In this document: positions 1 to 11,134 of the stretch, in pieces | Layout: each line of letters starts with the position of its first letter | Numbering within the stretch: position 1 is the first letter of the stretch | Translations under genes and position numbers: made by a program | Source: Papilionanthe hookeriana x Papilionanthe teres | Taxonomy: Eukaryota; Streptophyta; Magnoliopsida; Asparagales; Orchidaceae | Direction: 5' to 3' | Assembly (NCBI GenBank): GCA_022702705.1 | Contig: CM040424.1 | Location: forward strand, 138,681,665-138,745,664 | Length of the DNA stretch: 64,000 nucleotides | The notes under the pieces: model-generated | Told to the model about the DNA's origin: nothing | Databases searched by the model: none | The model's input: the letters and a program-made list of their open reading frames with translations, nothing else

Positions 1-342
1 TAGAGCACTTGATCCCCAGTGAAATTCCCCGTCATTTCTCCTCTCGTAAGCTCAATTTCGTAGTTGAAATTCCACCCAAAACCGGGACACTTCTCCACAG
101 TGAGCCAATTCCCAAATTGATTGGCTCTACACCTTCACTGCGACCAAGGGAAGGTGTCCACCATCAAAAGCCCCATCTCCGGAGCCACCCAGCTTGCTCC
201 GAGCTTCCAAGCTTTGTGATCGGGCTTGGTCGAAATCATATCCAGACAATTCACTAGACCAGGAGACTTCATCTGGAGCTTGCTGAGACCCAATCGAAGG
301 TGCAACAACTCTCAGATTGAAGCCACACTTCTCTGAGCCAAG

Positions 343-348
343 GTATGA
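343..348 (+). promoter_or_regulatory. candidate 5' splice site in the LTR leader
   Basis: The bases CCAAG then GTATGA fit a plant splice donor. The same element recurs at 49957 in the solo LTR and on the minus strand at about 38155. It is weakened to GCATGG at 16951 and to GTTCGA at 61279. It lies about 390-440 bases downstream of the TATA-like box in the complete LTRs, so it would fall in the transcript leader. Whether it is used is unknown. Confidence 0.35.
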
Positions 349-499
349 GCTAACTCTTCATCCCGAGCTTCTGGAGATTCTCCATTTCAAATGCTTTAGT
401 TTCAATGCATGTTAACCGTATAGATGTGTTCGTCTCTTCAAGACGAATCCATAGAGTATAAGAACGTAAAAATCCATTGAGAATCGAGTGAGATATTAG

Positions 500-743
500 T
501 GATTTAGTGTGGACGGCTCTCGGGTGAGAACACTTGGGGACGATGAACGGATGCCGTCCATTCAATACACGCGCGGACGGACGGCTCAGATGGCGTCGGA
601 CCAGGAGACGGTACGAGAACCGCGGGGCCCGGGCTGCTGACTCAGGTGGCGGCGTCGAATGGGAGCGCGCCGCGTGGTCTTTCGGAGCTGCCGAGGATGC
701 GCTGGCGCTGACTCGGATAAGTAGAAAATTAGGGATTTTTTGA
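500..743 (+). other. GC- and CpG-rich islet of the LTR with a small Arg-rich ORF
   Basis: A sharply GC-rich block sits in otherwise AT-rich LTR sequence. It holds a 69-codon frame at 534-743 that starts MGTMNGCR and contains an RRTRRR cluster. Similar frames occur at the same LTR position at 50148-50336, 61473-61658 and, on the minus strand, 37779-37964. The last two share a 61-residue length and an APRG end. The LTR at 14162-21542 has a GC-rich block here (about 17110-17330) but not the frame. It may be a structured leader, or a small basic protein; long frames also arise by chance in GC-rich DNA. Confidence 0.4.
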
Positions 744-2502
744 TTTATTTAATTCCCTAAACTTTAAAAATTCATATCTCTGTGTAGAAAAATCAGAAAA
801 ATAAAATAAAAATACCCTCTTGCTCAGTGAAGAGAGGAGAATAATGTGGAAAAGAAATCACTTAATTTCATCAAATATTTTATTTTTTATAATTTATTTA
901 CTCTCTCGCATTGTTTTAATTCTCCATGCATGCATACAATTCCCCATGGCATGAGACCATAGTGGCTTTTGAAGCCTCTGAATTTGGGAACATTCCCTCG
1001 AATTTTCCAAAGTCATAGTGCCATCCCTATGAAGAGTTCTTGATTTTTCAAGTTCAGGTCACTCGTTTTGAGTATTTTAATTCCAATAAATAGCATGTTG
1101 TGAAATAAATTCTAGGAAAATTTGGTGATGTTCCTTATGATTAGAGAACCCTAGGAAAAATAGATTTTGGCTTAGTTCATTCAAAACAACCCTAATCGGC
1201 TTAAACACCCAAAATAGGTCTTTAATTAATTAGAGTTAACCAGACATCAAATTGACTTGAAATCAATTCTCCACTGACCTTTAGGATCAGAGGAATCCAC
1301 CATAAAACTTTGAGGTCAATTGGACTTGGTTAGCCCCACTAATTGGGTTGATTAAGTCACTTAGCCATTTTAAACTTTAAAAATTCATAACTTTTAAAAT
1401 ACCTTTCAAAAATTCACCTAATTGGTTTTGGAGCCTCTCTGATATCAGGGAAATCTAAGAAAATTAAAATTTCAATTTTCTAAAAAAGTTGATTTTTAAT
1501 AATATTTTAATATTTTTAATAATTAAAAAATAATAAAAATCACAAAAATAATAAAATTCACCAAAATGTCACATTTTGAATTTTAATCACTTAGGAACAA
1601 ATCCCACATTTTTCTTAGGTCTATTTAGTGAGATATTGAATTTTAAAGCCCTAGGGTAATTTTAAAATTAAAAAATGTATTTTCTAGCATTTTCACTAAA
1701 ATAATTATAATAAATCATAGAAAAATCAGAAAATTGCAAAATTTGCTTCTCTGGTTTCCTTGATATTAGAGAGATTTTTGAAAAATATAAAATCCATTTT
1801 TCAACATTTATTTTATTTTTAAATTAATTAACACTCCAAAACTCAAAATAATTATAATAAAAATAATATAATTCAAAAAATCACCAAAATTGGTCCAAGT
1901 GCTTCTCTGGTCATTAGGAATGTCCCCTAATTTTCTTAAGGACAGAAACTTTCCTTTGGTCATGTTATCAAATTTTCCTTGAAAATCTCTATTTTCCACC
2001 AAAAATAATTATACCAATAAATTAAATACAGAAAAATCACATTTTCTCCTCTCATGTCTTTATTGACATATGAGTGAAGTCACATAAAAATTTCAAGTTC
2101 ATTTGGGTTCAATTTAGTGAGTTATGAAATTATTAAGCTTAAGGGGTAAAATGGTAATTAAAATTTTAACCCTTAATTAAAACTTTAGGTTTAATAAAAA
2201 ATCAACAAGTAAAATATTTGATCTTAATCTGATTTGGATGATTGAAATTTAAATAATTAAAGGGTAGAAACCCATTAAATAATTTTAAAATGATTAAACT
2301 TTAATTAAATAATAGATTAAATTTGGAGGAATAATAAATTGAATTATTAAAATAAGGGATATTTATTAGGAAGAGATTTATTCTTTAATTTAAAAAATCC
2401 CTAAACTAATTATATCATTAATACTCAATTCTTAATTAAAATGATAACTCAAATGTAAAACATTAAAAGACTTAATTGAATTATTAAACTCTTTTAAAAT
2501 TT

Positions 2503-2795
2503 CAATTAAAATTAAAAATAAAGTAAATTAAAATTAAATTAAAATTAAATCAAATTAAATTAAATAAAATTAAATTAAATTAAACTAAATTAAAATTAAA
2601 TTAAATTAAATTAAATTAAATTAAATTAAATTAAATAATTAAATTAAATTAAATTAAACAATTAAATTAAATTAAATTAAATTAAATTAAATAATTAAAT
2701 TAAATTAAATCAAATCAAATTAATTAAACATCAAATCAAATTAAATTAAATTAAATTAAATTAAAACTCAATTAAATTAAATTGAATTAAATATA
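2503..2795 (+). repeat. (AAATT)n pentanucleotide tract of the LTR
   Basis: This is a long run of TTAAA/TTAAATTAAA units with small interruptions. A tract of the same motif lies at the matching place in every LTR in the window, with a different length and interruption pattern in each. Confidence 0.85.
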
Positions 2796-4910
2796 ACATC
2801 ACCTAAGACATAAAAGAAATTAAATATAAAGCAACTTGAGCACTATTCCAAATTTAAACCCTTTAACTTAAATCAAATCATTTGAATACTAATTTACCCT
2901 TGAAAGCTTTGATTATTATAACTCCTAAATGAAACATTAAATGAAGTGCTACTTCACTCATAAGGTATTCAAATGTCTTAATTCACTGGGCAAGTTAACA
3001 AAACTTGAAAACCCTCGGACGATTGATTCATTTATATAATTAAATTCATTTGGACTTAAAACAATCCTAAAAATATTGAAAAGATGTTTAAGATTCTTCT
3101 TAAGCACTTCCTCAATATGATAGGATATTTATAAGAACAATTGGACTTAATTGTTCTTTGATGAAGAAAATCGTCCTCAAACAAAAACACAAAGAACCTA
3201 GACGTCATAGGAGATGACTCAACTATAGGATTAGGAATTTGGTAGAAAACCATAACCTTTCCCTTAGCTTTACCTAGGAACTTGCTTAAATATTCTAATT
3301 GTGTTTTAAGTGTAGCTTGGGATGACGGGAAGACCCTCCAAGTACGCTTTTATTTTATTGCAATTTACTTTCTTGCAATTTACTTCCTCGCAATTTACTT
3401 TATCGCAGCATGCACTTCACTTTTCTTGCATGATAAAACAATCGTTGCATGAAAACCCACACCTTTAGGATGATCCCTAAAACCGAAACCAAAACTAAGT
3501 TAAAAGTCATTGCAAGATAAAATTCACCGCCACAACATTTCAAAATATAAAACAACTCAAAATTTAATCACAAACGGAACACAAAACTACAATTGCAACT
3601 AAATTAAAACGTCCTGTTGGATGATCGGGAATACCTCGGATGATGTAACCTACGTGTTGCTAACGGGATTTCCCACGGTCTAAATGAAAGTGTGGAACTC
3701 ATTCGAGCTGAGTTTAGCAAATTCATCCGGACTAAGTGAATCCGATAAAAATAATGATGCCGGAAGGATGGAACCGTGGGATCTTAACCAGGTGTCGTTA
3801 TAATCAACTTTAAGATTTGTTTTAATCAAAATACAAGAACACTTGGAAAATTAAGACTTCTCTAAACCAAAACACTTTTCTCATCTCCCGATTTATGATT
3901 TCTAAAACTAAACCTCCGCAACAACAAGGAGCTTGGAGCATGGTGGGCAGCACGGCCATCGTCGTCAGCGAAAACTTGAACCTACTTCACAGAAACCTTC
4001 TTAGAATTAAACAACAAAGCCATAGGACTTCGAGGTAGCTTGCCTAGTGAAACATAAACCCTCAACCTCTTCGTTAGGCATTTGCATTGCAAATTAAGCC
4101 CTAACCGGTCTTAGGATTCCGAGGTAGTCGTCCGATACGACAATAAACCCTCACATCTTCCAGGCTATTTGCTTGATTTCATCATACAAATATAAGCCCT
4201 AATTAATTAAAATTGGCAAGATTGAAATACTAAATAAACATTAGGACTTTCCTAAATTCAAGCCAAACAATAGGATGGTCGGGAAATTACCGAAGTTCAC
4301 ATCGAATCAGTGATTTCTCCTACCTTTCTTCCTTTGGATTCATAAAACAAAATGTTCCAAATTTGATCCATTCCCTATTGAAATTCCAAAATTCAATCTT
4401 TGAAAACCTTAAACTTTGAAATTCTTGAGAGCGAATTATGGGTTATTATCGAGAGTTTTCTTAGGTGATTCTCGTCACTTAAGATGTAATTAACTATAGG
4501 GGCTTGCCCTTATAGGGAATTTTAAAGAACCTGAGTAATATAAACCCCGTTTAATACTTTCATATTAAGCGAGGGAATTTGTCGGCTTATAAAATTGGTT
4601 TGCGGACCAAACGGATGTCACAAAACTTCTAGTTTATTTGATCGAGCCCCACCCTCGAGCGGTGTGTCTATCCTTAGGGATAGATACACGGTTTGTGGTG
4701 CGGTGCTCGTTTATATAAACTATTTGGGATGTGAGATCGGTTTAATCTCATATCTTAAAACTTTTAAATTTAAAATTATTTTCAAAGTCAAATACTACTT
4801 TCTAAATTATATATATATTTAAATCAAATTTAAAATTTAAATTCGCCGACAACTTCTGTTAGGCGACCCCTTTTAAAAATATCACACAACCTAAAAATAG
4901 TGCCGACAAG

Positions 4911-5753
4911 ATGTTCCGCAGCTTGATGAAGATATTGGATTTTCGACTGCCAGAACCCAAGAAGCCAGAAGAAGTTAATAAGAAGGACCATCCCAACTAC
5001 TGCCCATACCACCAGATGCTCGGACATAAGATAGAGGACTGCATCACCTTCAAGAGTTGGCTTAACAACAATCTCCGAAAGGGGAACAGAACAATCCCGA
5101 AGGAATACATGAAAGAACCCCAGAAAGGAGGTTCTGTCAATGTTATTTCAACGGATCCCATTGTTCCGATGGACCCTTACACAACTGATGATGGATGGAG
5201 TACCGCTTGGACGAAGTCATCGAAGAAAATTTTGAATCGCATCCAGGCCGCTTCGGCACGTTCTTCAACTCAAAGCTTGAAACCTATCAAGCCTGCGCTA
5301 TCGCTTGCAATTAAAGAAACACCCCGGGAAAAAAAGATCATAGAAAAGAAAGAGATTTTAGAAGAAAGGACCGAGGCTCCTAAGGCTAGATTAGGGGCTA
5401 CTTATCCTATGATGGTTGTTTCCGATTCGGGGGAAAAATTCCTCGAACCTCTGACTCTGTATAATTATTTGCTCGCTCCGGCGAGATCTTATAATGATAA
5501 GATTTATGGCGTTGGCTACGTTTTAACTGTTTCTAACGATTACGTAACTAACGACAACCAATCTAATCCGGATCTTGATTTCGATACCAATAATAATTCT
5601 CAAATCATACACAACCTCGACAATCACGATAACAAAGAAGTCATTCACCAAGAAGGCTACGAAAGTTCAACAAGCAATGAGTCTATTTGTGAATTTCAGG
5701 GAACTCCAATCACAATAGAGTTAGAGCTTTCAGATTCTGAAGCAACTCCATAA
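4911..5753 (+). pseudogene. gag: gag C-terminal part with zinc knuckle (copy A)
   Basis: This is the nucleocapsid end of gag, which packages element RNA in the particle. The open frame gives 280 residues, but its ATG is not the real start, because the LTR ending at 4908 cuts the gene and the frame is entered mid-protein. A knuckle-like motif, CPYHQMLGHKIEDC, is encoded at 5001-5042. Its spacing is CX2HX4HX4C rather than the usual CX2CX4HX4C, with His in place of the second Cys. The rest is acidic and low in complexity. The frame stops with TAA at 5751-5753, where copy B has GAA, and the same frame then continues into the protease part. So gag and pro were one ORF and the stop is a later lesion. 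Confidence 0.85.
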
Positions 5754-7331
5754 GAACCTGTCATACCGATTCAAAAGGAGACACCTGTAAACTCAGTACC
5801 AGATTCAGAAGAAATCACAGAAGTCAACTTAAGGAGCGGAAGGGTTCTACCTCCGAGAATGGGTCCAAGAGATAAAGGAAAGCAGGTGGTTCTTCAGGAA
5901 GAATCAACCCCAGCAAAAGAATTGCCCATTCGAGAAGAAACTGAGACACATGATAACAAAGTGGACTATAACGTGCTATCCCATCTTAGGAAACTACCAG
6001 CCAAACTGAACATTTACGACGCTCTCATCTTATCAAAAGAGATGAGGGAAGCTCTGGTTAAAGCCTTACTTGATCCAGAGATTTGTTTAGCTCAGATGGC
6101 CGGAGATTCCTTAGATGATGTTTGCTCGTTAAAGGAACAACAGGGTGTTACCTTCACGGACAGTGATCTACTACTCGGGACAGCCGATCACAACCGACCG
6201 TTGTATATTTCAGTTACAATTGAAAAATTTATGCTCTCCAGGGTATTGGTAGATCCAGGAGCATTCATCAACATAATGAATCTTCAGACGCTAGCATACC
6301 TGGAAATTGATGCTCGCGAGCTTGAAGCGGATAAGATGTTACTAAGAGGATTCAACCAGAAAGGAGAAAGAGCCCTTGGATCAATAACACTGTTGATGAA
6401 GACCGGTGACTTAGCAAAGACAACTGCAAAATTCCACATAATTGACTCTGAGACATCATTCAACGCTCTACTAGGCCGGCCGTGGATACATGAAAACCGG
6501 ATGGTACCATCATCTCTGCATCAGTGCATAAAATACTACAAAGGAGGAGAACAGTGCATTAAAGGTGATTTACAACCATTCTCCATACATGAGATTGGAA
6601 TCTATGAAGATGCAGCTTATTACGCACCTCCGAAGAAAACAATCTTCTCCGGAAACACCGTGCCAAATGAAGCAAAAGAAGTTCGAGACGATGAAGAACC
6701 TGAAGTTCTAGTCCAACAGTCACTCACCACTCCCTTACGGCGAGATGGTGAAGGTTTCTCTAGAACTCGCATCCGAGGTCGAGGCTGGGGACGAGGTCGT
6801 GGAAGAGACACTGGGACAGTTGGACAGAAAAAGCTGATGATCAACGTTGATTGGGAGAACAGCTCTGAGGAAGAAGAGGAAATCAAGAAAGAAGCAGCTA
6901 TAATAAACCGGAAGAAACCACAATTCAAGATTTCTCTCAAAGATGAGAAGAACGAAGAATACAAATCGATGTACGAGAAGATTAATCACTATGTACACAC
7001 TATGACCCTGACCCCGATCCAGTCTAATAAGATCGAGGGTATGGTGGTCAAAGAAGTACATAGCAGTGGTGCAAAGCCAATCAAATTTTACCGTGGCACT
7101 TCTTCTTCCAATACTAAAAGCGATGTACAATTTGAAGATGTCACTTCTTCCGAATTAATGGAATTACCTTTTGAGTGGTACTCTCCCTGTGTTCAAAATT
7201 TAATTCAGCGTGGTGTCTTACCTCAACAATGGACAAAAGGTCGATCACAACACTTCAAAAATTTATGGAATAATGCCGGTCGGCCTCCCAATTCAAAACA
7301 TGGTCTCGGATTCGGCACAGTGTTCAGTTGA
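5754..7331 (+). pseudogene. pro: gag-pro linker and aspartic protease (copy A)
   Basis: The frame continues from gag through a charged linker (with LRSGRVLPP at about 5830) to the retropepsin that cleaves the polyprotein. The active-site loop reads LVDPGAF, with the catalytic Asp at 6252-6254; the usual DTG/DSG is replaced by DPG, also seen in copy B. A second family segment, LLGRPWIHENRMVPSSLHQC, follows at about 6469. After the protease comes a Gly/Arg-rich stretch (RGRGWGRGRGR, about 6769-6810) and an acidic region. The frame ends at 7331, where 2 bases are missing relative to copy B (about 7314), so the RT part now lies in another frame. The whole gene family is expected to be one gag-pro-pol polyprotein. 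Confidence 0.85.
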
Positions 7332-8365
7332 CGATACAGAATTTTGATTAGTTGTCACTTGTGAATCTAATGAAGACTGCTTGGAAACTACAGAAGATCT
7401 TGAAGATCTACAAATTGGAGACGCTCCACCAGAATTCGAAGAAGAAATCAAATCTACAATAGATGAGTTAATGGAAGTTAACTTAGGTACTAGCGAAAAG
7501 CCTAGACCAACCTTTGTCAGCTCCTTACTCAATAAAGAAGATTCCAAGGAAGGGATCAAGCTATTAATGGAATTCAAGGATTATTTTGCTTGGAGTTACG
7601 ACAAAATACCAGGATTAGCTCCAGAAGTCGTAGTTCACAGGCTAGGAGTGGATCCTACTTCCGTTCCAGTCAGACAAGCTTCCAGAAGAATGCGTCTAGA
7701 AATTGAACAACAAGTAATAGCTGAAGTTAAGAAGCTAATCGACGCTAAATTTGTCCGTGAAGAACAATACCCTACTTGGCTAGCCAATGTGGTACCGATT
7801 AGGAAGAAGAAAGGTCGGATCGAGACTGCGTGGATTTCGGAGACTTGAACAAAGCATGTCCGAAGGATGAATTTCCACCGCCAATCCCAGAACTGATGAT
7901 CAACATTGGTTCAACACATGAAATATTTTCATTCATGGATGGATCTTCGGGATACAACCAGATAAAGATGGCACCGGAAGACGAAAAGCTCACGAGCATT
8001 CGTAACACCAATCGGAGTGTATTGCTACACGAGTAATGCCATTCGGACTAAAGAACGCAGGAGCAACATACCAAAGAGCAATGACAAAGATTTTTGATGA
8101 GCTCATTCACAACCAAGTTGAGTGCTATGTGGATGATGTAGTCATCAAAAGCAAACTGAAGGAAGATCACCTGTATGATTTGAGAATTGTCTTCGAGCGA
8201 CTAAGGCAATACAACCTTAAGATGAATCCCTTAAAATGCGCCTGCAGCATTACCTCCGGGAAATTCTTAGGATTTGTTGTCCGACATCGCGGGATTGAAA
8301 TCGATCCGAAAAAGATTAAAGCTATCTTAGAGATGCCGCCTCCCAAAACCTTAAAACAGCTATGA
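7332..8365 (+). pseudogene. RT: reverse transcriptase (copy A)
   Basis: This is the polymerase that copies element RNA into DNA. Tat-type landmarks are visible in order: FAWSYDKIPGL (about 7590), QYPTWLANVVPIRKKKG (about 7770), DFGDLNKACPKDEFP (7833), FSFMDGSSGYNQIKMAPED (7927), MPFGLKNAGATYQ (8036) and the catalytic YVDD at 8126-8137. The frame is broken three times: a 1-base loss near 7819, a 1-base gain near 7995, and another near 8030. A CGA to TGA stop at 8363-8365 (copy B has CGA) ends the palm/thumb part. The catalytic residues survive, but no continuous protein could be made. Confidence 0.93.
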
Positions 8366-8791
8366 TCCTTTCAAGGGAAGCTGGCATATCTTCGACACTT
8401 TATCTCGAACTTGTTAGGTAGGTGTCAGCCCTTCTCAGCATTAATTAAAAAGGACGCCCAATTCGTTTGGGAAGAGAAATGACAACGGGCCTTCGAGGAC
8501 ATTAAGCAATACTTAATGACACCTCCTGTCTTAGCAGCCCCAGTCTCAGGTAGACCGTTGATACTTTATACCACGACTCTAGATGACTCCCTTGGAGCCC
8601 CGCTAGCCTGTGTCAATGATGAGGGAAAAGAAAATGCTCTCTACTACTTAAGCTGTCATTTGATTCCGATGGAAGTAAAGTATCCTCCAATTGAGAAGCA
8701 TTGTTTGGCCCTGATCTTCGCCGCCCAAAAGCTCAGGCATTACATGCTCTCTCATAAGGTCAACCTCATCTCGAAAGTTAATCCGTTGTAA
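8366..8791 (+). pseudogene. RH: RT connection and first (degenerate) RNase H (copy A)
   Basis: This continues the pol frame of the RT. It contains the SFQGKLAYLRHFISNL connection and the gypsy RNase H segments LILYTTTLDDSLGAPLA, ALYYLSCHLIP, IEKHCLALIFAAQKLRHYM. The position of the first catalytic Asp (normally LYxDAS) is Thr/Ala here and in copy B. This agrees with the known loss of function of the native RNase H in the Tat lineage, where a second domain takes over. Stops interrupt it at about 8480 (next to an indel) and at 8789-8791, where CAA became TAA. Confidence 0.85.
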
Positions 8792-8794
8792 TAT

Positions 8795-9652
8795 TTGATG
8801 ACCCATCCAACACATTCTGGCAGACTTGCCAGGTGGTCGATGATACTATTGCAATTCGACATAACTTTCGTTCCTCTCCGTGCCGTAAAGGGACAAGTGC
8901 TAGCTGACTTCCTTGTAGCACACCCTTTACCGGCAGATTCGCCTCTCGACGATAATTTGCCTGACAAACAGATAATGAGCCTAGAAGACACCGATAATCG
9001 ATGGTGGGAACTATACTTTGACGGAGCATCATCAGCACAGAAAGACAAAGAATTGCAAACGATAGTGCCCGGTAAAGCAGGAATCAGACTAATCTTTATA
9101 ACACCGGAGCGGGGGATGTTAAGATACTCCTACCACTTAACAGAGCCGTGCACAAACAAAGAGGCAGAATACGAAGCCCTCATAACAGGACTAGAACTGA
9201 CCCTTCAAATGAGAATAACGGATATCAACATCAACGGAGATTCTCAGTTGATCATTCAACAGGTCGCAGGAAAATACAGAATTTTAAAACCAAGACTCGA
9301 GCAATACTTTCAGTATGCCATGAAACTGTTGGAACAAATTCCGAATGTAACAATCTACAAGATCCCAAGAAGAGAAAATGCTCTCGCAGATGCGCTAGCT
9401 CGCCTTGCAAAAGAATTTGCTCGCTTACAAGATGAGTCGGTTGAAGTGTTAGTTCGAGGACTACGGGTCCTATCACGACTCAACATGGATATGATACGGA
9501 AATCGAAAAAGCGAGAGGAATCGGTTGCAGCGGTGATAGAAAACACGGAAGATTGGCGTCGACCGTTAATGAACTACCCGCAAATAGGGAAATTACCGGA
9601 CGTTAAGTCATTAGCACATCGGATCAAGAAAAGAGCTCGTCTTACGCATTAA
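8795..9652 (+). pseudogene. second, plant-type RNase H (aRNH) domain (copy A)
   Basis: The frame continues through a linker (WSMILLQFDITFVPLRAVKG, about 8837) into a second RNase H domain that would remove the RNA strand during reverse transcription. The acidic set is visible: LYFDGASS (about 9012), NKEAEYEAL (about 9157), NGDSQLI (about 9234) and ENALADALARLA (about 9376). It is the best preserved domain of this copy. This extra domain between RNase H and integrase is diagnostic for Tat elements. The frame ends at 9652 in a 1-base deletion relative to copy B, just before the integrase zinc domain. Confidence 0.9.
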
Positions 9653-10806
9653 TAAACAATACATTATACGGAAGGTCTTTTGATCGGATGTGGTTAAGAT
9701 GCTCGAGCGGGTCCGAGGCTCGTGAAATTGTCAAAGAAGTGCATTCGGGACTTTGTGGCGCTCATCGATCGGGTCCGAAAATGAAAATGAAAATTAAAAG
9801 ACTAGGGTATTATTGGCCCTCAATGATGACCGATTGCATGAAGATTGCCAAAAGTTGTCACCAGTGTCAAGTGCACGGAGTGGTTCTACACCAACCTCTA
9901 AACGTGCTACATCCGACAATTGCGTCGTGGCCATTCGAGTGTTGGGGCACGTATATAGTGGGTCCGATAGAACCACCTTCTTCAAGAGGACATCGCTTCA
10001 TCCTTGCAGCTACAGACTACTTTTCTAAATGGGCAGAAGCAGTTCCACTCAGAGAAGTAAAGGCACACCACGTGCTACAATTTTTCAAGAATCAAGTTGT
10101 ATACCGTTTCGGAGTACCGCGCAGAATCATTTTAGATAATGGGTCCGCATTCAGAAGCACAAAAATCAATAATTTTGTCAGAAGACATGGAATCGATTGG
10201 CGATACTCAACAATCTACTACCCAAGAGAAAACAGCTTGACCGAGGCTTTTAATAAAACTCTCGTTCAAATTTTAAAGAAAACTTTGGATGACAACAAGA
10301 GAAATTGGCACGAGAAGTTGTTAGAAGCCTTATGGGCCTACAGGACGACTTTCTGGACTCCTACTCAGTCTACACCTTATACTTTGGTGTACGAGTCTGA
10401 GGATGTTTTACCTTTAGAGGTTCAACTTCCATCACTCAGGATTGCAGTTGCAAATAAAATTACTACAGAAGAAAATGCCATATTACGACTGGAAGAACTG
10501 AAAAACTTGGAAGGAAAAAGACTTGCAGCACAACAAAATTTGGAACTGTACCAAGCTAAGATGATCTAGGCCCATGATAAACTGGTCCGCCCAAGAACTT
10601 TCAAAGTTGGTGACTTAGTTCTTGTTCTCATAAGACCTATTCTTGCGCATCGCAAGATAGGAGGCAAATTTGAACCAACTTGGGAAGGGCCATTTGTAGT
10701 AGAGGCAGTCTACTCAGGAGGCTCCTACCAACTTGTGAATTGCCAAGGAGAATGACAAATGCTTCCAATCAACGGACGATATTTGAAGAAGTATTACGCA
10801 ACCTGA
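9653..10806 (+). pseudogene. INT: integrase (copy A)
   Basis: This integrase would insert element DNA into the genome and make a 5-bp target duplication. A continuous frame runs from 9688 to 10569. It shows the HHCC zinc region (VHSGLCGAH then CHQCQVH), then the catalytic Asp in AATDYFSKW (10015), the second Asp in LDNGSAF (10135) and Glu in LTEAFNKTL (10243), a DD35E spacing. The C-terminal segment GGKFEPTWEGPFVV is a GPY/F-type DNA-binding module. Stops TAG at 10567-10569 and TGA at 10753-10755 interrupt it; copy B has CAA and CGA there. The polyprotein's natural stop is TGA at 10804-10806. Confidence 0.93.
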
Positions 10807-11134
10807 TGTTTCGAAGGGTGGCCTCTAAAATAGAGACTTATCCCTAGAAACACGGGTAAAGTAATCACTTTGTGACAGGGTCCGAACCCAAAAACATAAA
10901 AAATGGATAAAATAAAATATGTGCTAAAAATAAAATATGTGTAAATCATAATAATAAAATTTTACCCTTCTTTTCAAATCAAATATTTTTCCTGATCTTT
11001 CTTTATCTTTTCCTACTTTCCTTAAAAAATTAAAATTGGAATAAGTGAATAAGAATTTTCAGTGATAAATACTTTCTTAATGTTCTTATTCTTAGTACAG
11101 CCCCTGATCCTTTCCTTGTTTTCTTCACAGGGAA
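10807..11134 (+). other. non-coding spacer between pol and the AlkB-like ORF
   Basis: This is 328 bases of AT-rich sequence without a coding frame. Copy B has a similar spacer at 55008-55312. Its only notable signal is the acceptor-like end at 11107-11132. Confidence 0.7.
11107..11132 (+). promoter_or_regulatory. candidate 3' splice site before the AlkB-like ORF
   Basis: A pyrimidine-rich tract (ATCCTTTCCTTGTTTTCTTC) runs into ACAG, then GG, two bases before the ORF start at 11135. Copy C, on the minus strand, has the same arrangement (TCTCCTACTTTATGCAG, then GG; about 31319-31335). In copy B the CAG is altered to CGAG. The position suggests that the downstream ORF is read from a spliced RNA. 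This is an inference without transcript data. Confidence 0.45.

Larger units (their letters stand above)
1..4908 (+). mobile_element. Tat-family LTR, 3' part (starts outside window)
   Basis: This is the 3' two-thirds of the same long terminal repeat that is complete at 14162-21542 and 47311-54590. Base 1 corresponds to about base 49616 of the latter, so some 2.3 kb lie upstream of the window. It ends in TGCCGACA at 4908. The next bases, AGATG (4909-4913), run straight into gag coding sequence with no leader and no primer binding site. By eye it is much closer to the solo LTR at 47311-54590 than to the 3' LTR at 14162-21542. I therefore infer a nested insertion into gag rather than the original 5' LTR of copy A. 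A 5' LTR with its downstream leader deleted is the alternative. The body is AT-rich with no convincing gene. Confidence 0.88.

Noticed and set aside
1808..2002. Short minus-strand frame repeated in several LTRs (51417, 62745)
   Set aside because: It is an LTR-conserved stretch rich in Ile and Lys codons from AT-rich DNA, without a coding signature.
4595..4822. 75-codon plus-strand frame near the LTR end, with a parallel at 21209-21469
   Set aside because: It is conserved only because the LTR is. It shows no domain and is absent as a clean frame in the other LTRs.
6620..7130. Minus-strand frames rich in Ser/Pro/Arg (also at 43549-44059)
   Set aside because: They are antisense shadows of the Gly/Arg-rich and acidic gag-pro linker.
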